Below, in pieces: positions 1 to 5,089 of a stretch of DNA of 6,201 nt. This DNA is from Prevotellaceae bacterium. GTDB taxonomy: Bacteria; Bacteroidota; Bacteroidia; Bacteroidales; Paludibacteraceae. Each line of letters begins with the position of its first letter. Position 1 is the first letter of the stretch. The stretch lies in NCBI GenBank assembly GCA_031290375.1, contig JAITNR010000136.1:1-6201 (forward strand), in the 5' to 3' direction. The translations under genes were made by a program, and so were the position numbers. A model generated the notes under the pieces. That model saw only the letters and a program-made list of their open reading frames with translations. It had not been told where the DNA came from and made no database searches.

Positions 1-13
1 TACTTACTTTCAT
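1..13 (-). CDS. Start of a leftward gene, truncated by the window edge
   Basis: An ATG at 13-11 opens a leftward frame reading Met-Lys-Val-Ser before the window ends. The start is placed here because a good Bacteroidota-type promoter lies 47 bases upstream on the same strand (-7 box at 67-60), which would give a leader of roughly 40 bases, and the A-rich sequence GTAAAGAT directly precedes the ATG. Nothing can be said about the product. The gene has its own promoter and so is probably not dependent on the AraC gene upstream of it. Confidence 0.4.
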
Positions 14-59
14 ATCTTTACAATTATTTATTGGTTTAAAATATCAATTAAATTTTTTG

Positions 60-88
60 CAAAGATACGGGTAATTAAAGCGCTACAA
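60..88 (-). promoter_or_regulatory. Bacteroidota-type promoter, leftward
   Basis: The minus strand carries TATCTTTG (67 to 60), an exact match to the Bacteroidota -7 consensus TAnnTTTG. A TTG (88 to 86) lies 18 bases upstream as a possible -33 element. Transcription would start near position 53 and reach the ATG at 13. The site lies just beyond the AraC stop codon, so it serves the next gene to the left rather than the AraC gene. Confidence 0.6.
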
Positions 89-107
89 GTGTAAAAAAAC
101 GACTTTT

Positions 108-854
108 TTATTGCCTTCTGAAAACGGCAGGTCTATCTCCCGACAATGTGTTGAAATCCTTAATCAGGTGCGTATGGTCATAATATCCGTATTCTATGGA
201 AATGGACAGCAGGTCTTCATGCGGATTGTTGCGCAGGTATTGCAGCGCGTGTTTAAACCGCACTATCCCGGCAAATGTTTTAGGACTGATACCAATCGCC
301 GACTTGAATTTTCGCTCGAAATGTCTCGGACAAAGGCAAACATCAGAAGCAACTCCGGTGAGCGAAAGTTGTCCTTTTGCCAGAGAAATCAAATCGACGG
401 CGCGGACAATCTGCTTGTCGGGGCAGTACAGGCGCGAAAGTTGACGAATAAAGTAATCGTTTGTATGGGCAATGATTTCTTCAGCAGATTTTTTTTCGGG
501 CAAGGGTTCATAAAACGATTTGTCGAACAGGGTTTCCACCAGCGCCAGCTCTATATTCCGGTTAGTAAATTCTTCAACAGGAATACGGGTAAAAGCGGTA
601 ATTCCCGCCGGATTAAAACGGATTCCGAACATCTGCACGGATTGAGGGCGGGACACTTCGAGGAAACTTGTTGTTGTACCGAAAATATCGGAACAAAAAC
701 CGCCCGTCGCGCTATCGAACGAGAAAATAATATCGACGCAACCGTCGGGAAGAACTTTCGACGGTTCTTCCCGTTCCGCGAAACCGCCAGCCGACCAGTA
801 GGTTTCAATCAACGGCGACAATCGTATGTCGGGGAGATGTTCCTGATAATACAT
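108..854 (-). CDS. AraC-family transcriptional regulator with DUF6597-type N-terminus
   Basis: A 248-residue DNA-binding regulator. The N-terminal half resembles the DUF6597 ligand-sensing region found in many Bacteroidota AraC proteins, with PDGCVDIIFSF at about residues 37-47 and FGIRFNPAGI at 76-85. The C-terminal AraC domain has two helix-turn-helix units: about 164-190 (LTGVASDVCLCPRHFERKF) and about 214-236, including the hallmark GYYDHTHLIKDF, followed by LSGDRPAVFRR. I chose the ATG at 854, although the frame stays open to 935. The DUF6597 domain begins right after this Met, and the longer version would place a strong terminator-like hairpin (878-904) inside the coding sequence. The gene lies 129 bases downstream of the MFS transporter on the same strand, so it may regulate that efflux gene. 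Its ligand is unknown and I see no clear promoter of its own. Confidence 0.9.
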   Translation of the reverse strand: MYYQEHLPDIRLSPLIETYWSAGGFAEREEPSKVLPDGCVDIIFSFDSATGGFCSDIFGTTTSFLEVSRPQSVQMFGIRFNPAGITAFTRIPVEEFTNRNIELALVETLFDKSFYEPLPEKKSAEEIIAHTNDYFIRQLSRLYCPDKQIVRAVDLISLAKGQLSLTGVASDVCLCPRHFERKFKSAIGISPKTFAGIVRFKHALQYLRNNPHEDLLSISIEYGYYDHTHLIKDFNTLSGDRPAVFRRQ

Positions 855-877
855 TACAAAATAAATTCGTTTACGGT

Positions 878-904
878 AAAACTGCCACGGGTTGCGGCAG
901 TTTT
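878..904 (-). terminator. Hairpin between MFS transporter and AraC gene, likely terminator
   Basis: A perfect 9-bp inverted repeat, AAAACTGCC (878-886) and GGCAGTTTT (896-904), encloses a 9-base loop. On the minus strand it lies 80 bases after the MFS stop codon and ends in TTTT, so it can serve as that gene's intrinsic terminator. On the plus strand it ends in six Ts, so it may also stop antisense transcription across the AraC gene. It lies only 23 bases upstream of the AraC start, so an operator or attenuator role is possible. Confidence 0.55.
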
Positions 905-983
905 TTATGTTTGTCATTATAATTTTTATTGTCAATTAAATTATCCATATTGATGTTTTTAATAAGATGTTATACAAATAATA

Positions 984-2525
984 TTATGCCTTTCTTAACG
1001 CCATCTTATACAAAGCCATCAGCGTAGGTATCGGCTTCCTTATCCGGTCTTTGTAGCGCGAACCGGCAATGGCTATCAATACCGCAACACCAAAAATGAC
1101 GCTCCAACCAAACAGTTCCTGCAAGGTAGATAGTAGAGACGTTGCGTGCAACGTCTCCGCACCGATTCCGGAAAACACTATATTGGTATCTGAGCCAATC
1201 AGGGCGAGATGCTTGGACATAAATCCCGACATAGCGCGTTCGTAAATGGCGTCTCCGAGAGGTGCGGCAATTCCCGTGCGGATTAAGCCGAGAACGGTCA
1301 GTACCTGAAAATAGTTTTTGAACGGCACGGTTGCCTGTGCGTAAACCGTCAACGAGATGAAGATAGTTACATGACCAAAACCACAGCAAATCTGAGGAAA
1401 ATACAACTTTTCTATGTTAGTGGCGGGAGAAATCAGGAAGTACATCATAATAAGATATGCCACAATGAACGACATACCCATAAAAGTCAGCAATTTATGC
1501 GGCAGTTGAAGGCGCGTTATGGCTTGCCACGAAAAGAGCGCACCCAAGGCCATCCCGATAAATTCGAACCATTCGAGATTAGCAGAATTCAGGTGGTCAA
1601 AGTGCAGAATGGCGCTCGTGTAGGTGTTTTGCAGCACCGTTTGCGCAGACAGCAGAACATCCATCAACAGGAATAAAACCAGCAGTTGGAGTAGATTTCT
1701 CACCTTGAACGCGGCAAGTTCCAGAAACGGGTGACGGATATTGTTCATACGCCACACGTTGGCAGCCAATGCCAAAGTCGACGCGCCCAGAGCCACGCGA
1801 ATGTACGTTGAATGAAGCCAGTCGAGTTGTTCGCCATATTGCGCTACAAAAATCAGCGAAAGGATAAAAATGCTCCATAACACCATTCCCAGCCAGTCCA
1901 CGCCATAGAGCAGCAATTTGGGCATAGCGCGAAACGGTCGCATGAAGACAATAGCCCCCAAGGTTACGCACAGCATCAGCGCAATCGCCAGCCGATGGAC
2001 GTAATGCCAGTTGTAATAGTAAATGATATAAGTACTTAGTATGTCGAACACATGAATAACGCCGAGTACTACGAAGAAGACAAAAGACAGGAACACTGCG
2101 TAGTTGTGGGTGGGCGCAATCTTGGGAAGAATGGACGAAAAGCACTCGAAGGTGCCAAACAGCCGCAGGAATCCGGCAATAAAGCAAATCACCACCAACG
2201 CAGGCGTTGACTGAATATAGGGTACAATAAGGTTGCAGAGCGCCAATCCCAACGCGGCGATAATCAGGCAGGTCTGGTTCGGAAAACGGAACTTTAGCCG
2301 GAACGCCAATGTGAAAAACATCGTCAGCCCGATAAGCACCGCAGCGCCCATCATTTTCACATCGTTCATCGTCAGGGACAAACTGCCTGCCATTTGTCCC
2401 ATGGCCGTGAAATACATGCCGTTGGAAAACTGGAAGGCGATCAGGAACAGGATATAAATCCAAAAACGTGAGGCATCGGGAACCCATTCCTTGAAAGACA
2501 TTAATCGGGGTTTATTTTGTTGCAT
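984..2525 (-). CDS. MFS efflux transporter, DHA2/EmrB-like with about 14 helices
   Basis: A 513-residue integral inner-membrane protein, hydrophobic from about residue 20 to 490, with a short basic C-terminal tail. Its length and the central segment VDWLGMVLWSIFILSLIF (about 209-226), followed by a polar turn with GEQLDW (231-236), fit the 14-helix DHA2 drug:proton antiporter family (EmrB-like). In Bacteroidota such proteins are often loosely named MFS transporters. The usual loop 2-3 motif (GxxxDRxGRR) is not recognisable; the region reads FRLKFRFPNQ (75-84), so substrate and coupling cannot be inferred. The start at 2525 is supported by a GAGGA five bases upstream, unusually strong for this phylum. 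No HlyD/EmrA adaptor or TolC partner lies in the window. A palindromic repeat is embedded in the last large loop (residues about 457-463). The AraC regulator downstream may control it. Confidence 0.85.
   Translation of the reverse strand: MQQNKPRLMSFKEWVPDASRFWIYILFLIAFQFSNGMYFTAMGQMAGSLSLTMNDVKMMGAAVLIGLTMFFTLAFRLKFRFPNQTCLIIAALGLALCNLIVPYIQSTPALVVICFIAGFLRLFGTFECFSSILPKIAPTHNYAVFLSFVFFVVLGVIHVFDILSTYIIYYYNWHYVHRLAIALMLCVTLGAIVFMRPFRAMPKLLLYGVDWLGMVLWSIFILSLIFVAQYGEQLDWLHSTYIRVALGASTLALAANVWRMNNIRHPFLELAAFKVRNLLQLLVLFLLMDVLLSAQTVLQNTYTSAILHFDHLNSANLEWFEFIGMALGALFSWQAITRLQLPHKLLTFMGMSFIVAYLIMMYFLISPATNIEKLYFPQICCGFGHVTIFISLTVYAQATVPFKNYFQVLTVLGLIRTGIAAPLGDAIYERAMSGFMSKHLALIGSDTNIVFSGIGAETLHATSLLSTLQELFGWSVIFGVAVLIAIAGSRYKDRIRKPIPTLMALYKMALRKA
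1136..1157. repeat. REP-like palindrome inside the MFS transporter gene
   Basis: GAGACGTTGC (1136-1145) and GCAACGTCTC (1148-1157) are perfect 10-bp inverted arms around a 2-base centre. On the minus strand the right arm runs on into TAC, giving GCAACGTCTCTAC. From memory, GTAGAGACG-type palindromes of this design are dispersed repeats in several Bacteroidota and cyanobacterial genomes. Here the repeat is read in frame, encoding about Glu457-Ser463 (ETLHATS) in the loop before the last transmembrane helix, without disrupting the gene. The inverted repeat is seen directly; the mobile origin is inferred. Confidence 0.6.
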
Positions 2526-2528
2526 AAA

Positions 2529-2547
2529 AATCCTCTTTTTGAGGATT
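2529..2547 (-). promoter_or_regulatory. Leader hairpin covering the MFS Shine-Dalgarno sequence
   Basis: On the minus strand AATCCTC (2547-2541), AAAAA, GAGGATT (2535-2529) forms a perfect 7-bp stem with a 5-base loop. The 3' arm contains GAGGA, five bases before the ATG at 2525, so folding would hide the ribosome binding site. The -7 box ends at 2549, which puts the predicted transcript start near 2542, inside the 5' arm. The RNA might therefore contain only part of the stem, and the palindrome could equally be a DNA operator. Confidence 0.4.
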
Positions 2548-2548
2548 G

Positions 2549-2556
2549 CAAAGGTA
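2549..2556 (-). promoter_or_regulatory. -7 box for the MFS transporter
   Basis: The minus strand reads TACCTTTG here, an exact TAnnTTTG match, 23 bases upstream of the transporter ATG. No well-spaced -33 TTG is visible: the nearest upstream (2572-2570) is only 13 bases away. The promoter may therefore be weak or activator-dependent, which would fit control by an AraC-type protein, but that is inference. Confidence 0.5.
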
Positions 2557-2647
2557 ACAAAAAATCAGACAATCTGCCTCTTAAATGGACATTATTTGAA
2601 AATATTTTTTTTTACAGAAAAAAATTTCCTTTTTCAAAAAATTATTG

Positions 2648-2655
2648 TACTTTTG
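2648..2655 (+). promoter_or_regulatory. -7 box for the abiE operon
   Basis: TACTTTTG matches TAnnTTTG exactly and lies 29 bases before the abiEi ATG, predicting a transcript start near 2662. No clear -33 TTG occurs at the expected distance; the upstream region is mostly A and T runs. It is divergent from the MFS promoter, with the two -7 boxes about 90 bases apart. Confidence 0.5.
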
Positions 2656-2674
2656 CGAACTGTTATTAGCAAAA
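2651..2674. promoter_or_regulatory. Inverted repeat over the abiE promoter, candidate AbiEi operator
   Basis: TTTTGC (2651-2656) and GCAAAA (2669-2674) are perfect 6-bp inverted arms 12 bases apart. The left arm covers the TTTG of the -7 box and the pair spans the predicted transcription start. AbiEi antitoxins are known to repress their own operon by binding inverted repeats in the promoter, so the position suits autoregulation. Six-base A/T-rich arms can arise by chance in such DNA, so this is tentative. Confidence 0.3.
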
Positions 2675-2684
2675 TTTTCTAATT

Positions 2685-3260
2685 ATGGTTGGCGACTTAA
2701 AAAAAGATATTATTTTTGAAATTTACAAAGATACTCGTGCTGTGTTCAGAATAAATGATATAGCATTATTGCTTAATAGTGCAGATGATTATTTGCTTTC
2801 CCAAAAACTGAACTATTATGTAAAAAAGGGAAAACTTCTAAATCTTCGGCGTGGTATTTATGCTAAAGATGGCTATAAACCTGAAGAATTGGCTTGTTTG
2901 CTTTATACGCCAACCTATATTTCGCTTGCTTACGTTTTGCAAAGAAACGCTGTAATTTTTCAATACGACAGCGCAATTACCAATGTAAGTTATCTTTCTC
3001 GCGAAGTGAAAATTGACAATCAACGCATAGAATACCGGCAAATTAAAGACGAAATTTTGTTGAATACTGCGGGAATTATCTATCAAAACAATATCAATAT
3101 TGCCACGCTCGAACGTGCCTTTTTAGACAGTTTGTATTTGGGCGGCAGTTTGTATTTCGACAATCTTAAACCATTGAATATTGATAAAATAAATGAATTA
3201 TTGCCGATTTATAATTCCAATGTATTAAATAAAAAAATCAAAAAAATAATAGAAATATGA
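2685..3260 (+). CDS. abiEi: AbiEi-family antitoxin of a type IV toxin-antitoxin system
   Basis: A 191-residue cytoplasmic protein with the AbiEi antitoxin layout. An N-terminal winged helix (about residues 5-60) ends in the typical wing, GKLLNLRRGIYA (49-60). It is followed by ELACLLYTPTYISLAYVL (68-85), the standard segment after the wing, and a C-terminal antitoxin region with TLERAFLDSLYLGG near residues 140-153. In studied systems AbiEi neutralises the AbiEii nucleotidyltransferase toxin without stable complex formation and represses its own promoter. It is first in a two-gene operon and overlaps abiEii by four bases (ATGA). The start follows a TACTTTTG -7 box by 29 bases. Its length fits the short DUF6088-like branch rather than the longer streptococcal AbiEi. 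The DNA is distinctly A/T-rich compared with the neighbouring transporters, which suggests acquisition. Confidence 0.85.
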   Translation: MVGDLKKDIIFEIYKDTRAVFRINDIALLLNSADDYLLSQKLNYYVKKGKLLNLRRGIYAKDGYKPEELACLLYTPTYISLAYVLQRNAVIFQYDSAITNVSYLSREVKIDNQRIEYRQIKDEILLNTAGIIYQNNINIATLERAFLDSLYLGGSLYFDNLKPLNIDKINELLPIYNSNVLNKKIKKIIEI

Positions 3261-3955
3261 TGGATTTACAACAGCATAAATTTTATATAAGCCAAATTCT
3301 GACAGATATTTATTCCGACAAAAAACTTGCTCATTGTTTAGGGTTTAAGGGTGGTACAGCTTTGATGTTTTTTCATAGTTTACCGCGTTTTTCGGTTGAT
3401 TTGGACTTTAATCTGATTGACACAAGCCATAGTGAAGAAGTTTATCAAAAGTTAAGAAATATAGTATTAAAATACGGAAGAATTCACGATGAGGCGCAGA
3501 AATTTTTTGGCGATATTCTCGTGCTTGATTATGGATTAAATCAGCGGAAATTGGAAATTGATATTTCGCACAGACAGGAAAATGATGAATATGAAATTAA
3601 AAATTTTCTCGGAATAGGTATTAAAGTAATGAATATAAGCGATATGTTTGCACATAAATTTATTGCTTTACTTGGCAGAAAAGAACTTGCCAATCGTGAT
3701 ATTTTCGACTGCTGGTTTTTGATGAGTAAACAAACGCCTATAAATAAACAAATTGTAGAAACAAAGACAAATAAACCTTTTGCCGATTATTTGCAGGACT
3801 GCATTGATGTGCTTGAAAATTACCCGAAAAAGAGTTTGTTGGACAGATTGGGCGAACTGGTCGATGAGGATATGAAATCTTTTGTAAAAAACAAACTGCA
3901 ACAGGAAACAATTACGCTGTTAAAATTGTATCAGCACTTTACACTCCGCAATTAA
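3257..3955 (+). CDS. abiEii: AbiEii-family nucleotidyltransferase toxin
   Basis: A 232-residue member of the AbiEii/MenT nucleotidyltransferase-fold toxins. Visible motifs, in order, are GGTAL (32-36), the metal-binding pair in SVDLDF (Asp48, Asp50), LEIDIS with a likely third acidic residue (Asp102), AHKFIALLGRKE with Lys134, and RDIFD (147-151, with Asp148 and Asp151). All family key positions are present, so it is probably active. Related MenT toxins add nucleotides to tRNA 3' ends and block translation; AbiE systems can give phage resistance by abortive infection and also stabilise DNA. The substrate here is unknown. Translation is probably coupled to abiEi through the ATGA overlap at 3257-3260; a second Met at 3260 is an alternative start. 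It is somewhat shorter than the usual AbiEii (about 250-300 residues), mostly at the C-terminus. Confidence 0.88.
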   Translation: MMDLQQHKFYISQILTDIYSDKKLAHCLGFKGGTALMFFHSLPRFSVDLDFNLIDTSHSEEVYQKLRNIVLKYGRIHDEAQKFFGDILVLDYGLNQRKLEIDISHRQENDEYEIKNFLGIGIKVMNISDMFAHKFIALLGRKELANRDIFDCWFLMSKQTPINKQIVETKTNKPFADYLQDCIDVLENYPKKSLLDRLGELVDEDMKSFVKNKLQQETITLLKLYQHFTLRN

Positions 3956-3985
3956 TTTTAAAGTGTTCCTTGCTCTCCCACTTTA
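3935..3985. repeat. Competing inverted repeats at the abiEii 3' end
   Basis: CACTTTA occurs at 3935-3941 and 3979-3985, and its complement TAAAGTG lies between them at 3959-3965. The central copy can pair with either flank, forming hairpins with 17- or 13-base loops around the abiEii stop codon (3953-3955). No T tract follows the second hairpin, so a standard intrinsic terminator is not shown. It may help end the abiE transcript or protect its 3' end, or may be chance. Confidence 0.3.
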
Positions 3986-4073
3986 CAACATGGGTATAAG
4001 CAATCTTCTCCGCTGTTTCACCGACCCAGCACTCAATTGTATATTTTAAAATTTCATTTATTCAATCGTTTTG

Positions 4074-4181
4074 TCAGATTTTGGATAGCGTGCGCTGCAA
4101 GTTCCATTCTAAAGAGAGGCGTTGCTGTTCGTCTTCTTTGAGGCGCTGAAATTCCTTGATAAAGTAGTACTTAAACTCTGC
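4074..4181 (-). pseudogene. KilA-N domain protein remnant
   Basis: A 35-codon leftward fragment reads AEFKYYFIKEFQRLKEDEQ followed by QRLSLEWNLQRTLSKI, then a stop. I recognise this as the stretch after the KilA-N DNA-binding domain in Bacteroidota KilA-N proteins, where it is normally preceded by WIS and followed by NYRIHTDAI. Here both flanks are missing: the upstream codons are out of phase with the adjoining rhuM frame and the stop comes immediately after LSKI. It has no start codon or ribosome binding site and overlaps the last codons of rhuM in another frame. KilA-N proteins are phage and mobile-element associated. The fragment is best read as what is left after a deletion that joined the two genes. 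The call rests on remembered family sequence, not a search. Confidence 0.6.
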
Positions 4182-5031
4182 CGTTGATTTGCAAAATAGC
4201 ATCCAAACGATTAATCCAATCGGTCATATACATGAGAGTATGTTGTTGCGCCATGGTTTCGGCAAAAGCAAGATATTGTTCCACCAATAATCCCAATAAT
4301 TTGATTTCTTCTTCGTTGAGATAATTTTTAGCGATACTCACATCACTTTTCCGGACAGAAAGATTGTTTTTCTTGTCATACGATTGCATCCCTAAAAGCG
4401 GCAATGAGGCATCCACACGTCGGTAAATCAATTCGGCGGCAGTTTGGCTGCTGATTGCCCAGAGCAGTTTGTTCTGAACAATTTTAAAAAACTCAATCGT
4501 TTTCGGGTCTTGGGGAGTATAATCAATGCTGGTAGTATAAATATCTTTGATTTTCTGATAAAAAAAGCGTTCCGACAAGCGGATTTCCCGCAGACGTTCC
4601 TGTAATTCGTTGAAATAATTCATGGAACTGCCTGTTTTGAAACGCTCATCATTCAGTGCAAATCCTTTGATAATATATTCTTTCAGCGTTTTTGTCGCCC
4701 AGATGCGGAATTGTGTGCCTTGAGGTGATTTTACCCGGTAACCAACTGATATAATGACGTCGAGATTATAATACCGTGTCGTAACTTCCTGTGTTTTTCC
4801 TTCGATAGCGCCATGTTGAGTGGTATGCCGGAAATTCCGACATACCACTTCTTCCTGTAATTCGCCTTCAGCAAATATATTCCGAATATGTTCGGTAATG
4901 GTGGTTCTTCCTTTACCGAACAATTGCCCCATTTGCGCCTGCGTCAGCCAAACCGTTTCATCTTCCAAACGGACATCAATCTTGATATTGCCGTTATGAG
5001 TTTCGTATATAAGTATTTCGCCTGTGTTCAT
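4171..5031 (-). CDS. rhuM: RhuM-family (virulence_RhuM) protein, C-terminally truncated
   Basis: A 286-residue cytoplasmic protein of the RhuM family. It shows the family N-terminus, VWLTQAQMGQLFGKGRTTIT (27-46), a helix-turn-helix-like segment, then EHIRNIFAEGEL (47-58), YYNLDVIISVGYRV (87-100) and WATKTLKEYIIKGFALNDER (111-130). The C-terminal part has MYMTDWINRLDAILQINGR (267-285). RhuM is known from Salmonella pathogenicity island 3 and occurs often beside restriction-modification genes; its biochemical role is not established. Full-length members usually run about 40-50 residues further, into a segment like LLTHAGKISH. Here family similarity ends at NGR and one extra codon precedes a stop, exactly where a KilA-N fragment begins, so the gene is truncated and may be decaying. 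It starts 58 bases downstream of the Bcr-type transporter on the same strand, with no clear promoter or terminator between, so it may be co-transcribed. Confidence 0.82.
   Translation of the reverse strand: MNTGEILIYETHNGNIKIDVRLEDETVWLTQAQMGQLFGKGRTTITEHIRNIFAEGELQEEVVCRNFRHTTQHGAIEGKTQEVTTRYYNLDVIISVGYRVKSPQGTQFRIWATKTLKEYIIKGFALNDERFKTGSSMNYFNELQERLREIRLSERFFYQKIKDIYTTSIDYTPQDPKTIEFFKIVQNKLLWAISSQTAAELIYRRVDASLPLLGMQSYDKKNNLSVRKSDVSIAKNYLNEEEIKLLGLLVEQYLAFAETMAQQHTLMYMTDWINRLDAILQINGRV
4819..4849. repeat. 31-base palindrome inside rhuM
   Basis: AGTGGTATG (4819-4827) mirrors CATACCACT (4841-4849), and inside it CGGAA (4829-4833) mirrors TTCCG (4835-4839) around a single central base. Only the pair 4828/4840 (C with A) breaks the symmetry, and on the rhuM mRNA strand that pair becomes a U-G wobble. 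The transcript could therefore form a stem of about 14 bp with a 3-base loop. It encodes VVCRNFRHT (residues about 62-70), a normal part of RhuM proteins, so it is not an obvious insertion. Confidence 0.65.
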
Positions 5032-5089
5032 TTTAGATTGACCATTTCCATTTCTACCGCCTTAATTTTACCTCCCTGCGAGAACTATT

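Noticed and set aside
93..109. A-run/T-run inverted repeat at the AraC stop codon as a terminator
   Set aside because: The stem would be made only of A-T pairs around a CGAC loop. That is too weak to call a terminator on sequence alone.
855..935. N-terminal extension of the AraC protein to the ATG at 935
   Set aside because: The extra 27 residues have no family counterpart and would be encoded across the terminator-like hairpin at 878-904.
914..937. Minus-strand TTGACA and TATAAT resembling a sigma-70 promoter for the AraC gene
   Set aside because: The two hexamers are only about 8 bases apart, far from the required 17, and Bacteroidota promoters use a different consensus.
111..953. A 280-codon plus-strand open frame antisense to the AraC gene
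   Set aside because: It mirrors the AraC gene, whose frame has clear family motifs. Its own translation is rich in Arg, Asn and Cys with no recognisable domain, and no promoter or ribosome binding site precedes it.
1597..2487. A 296-codon minus-strand frame overlapping the MFS transporter
   Set aside because: It is a shifted frame of the transporter, rich in Arg, Cys and His and without a domain. The in-frame transporter is strongly supported by its membrane helices and ribosome binding site.
4081..4151. Alternative minus-strand frames through the KilA-N fragment (one ending ELAAHAIQNLTKRLNK)
   Set aside because: The ending looks protein-like, but it overlaps the better-recognised KilA-N reading, has no supported start, and matches no family I know.
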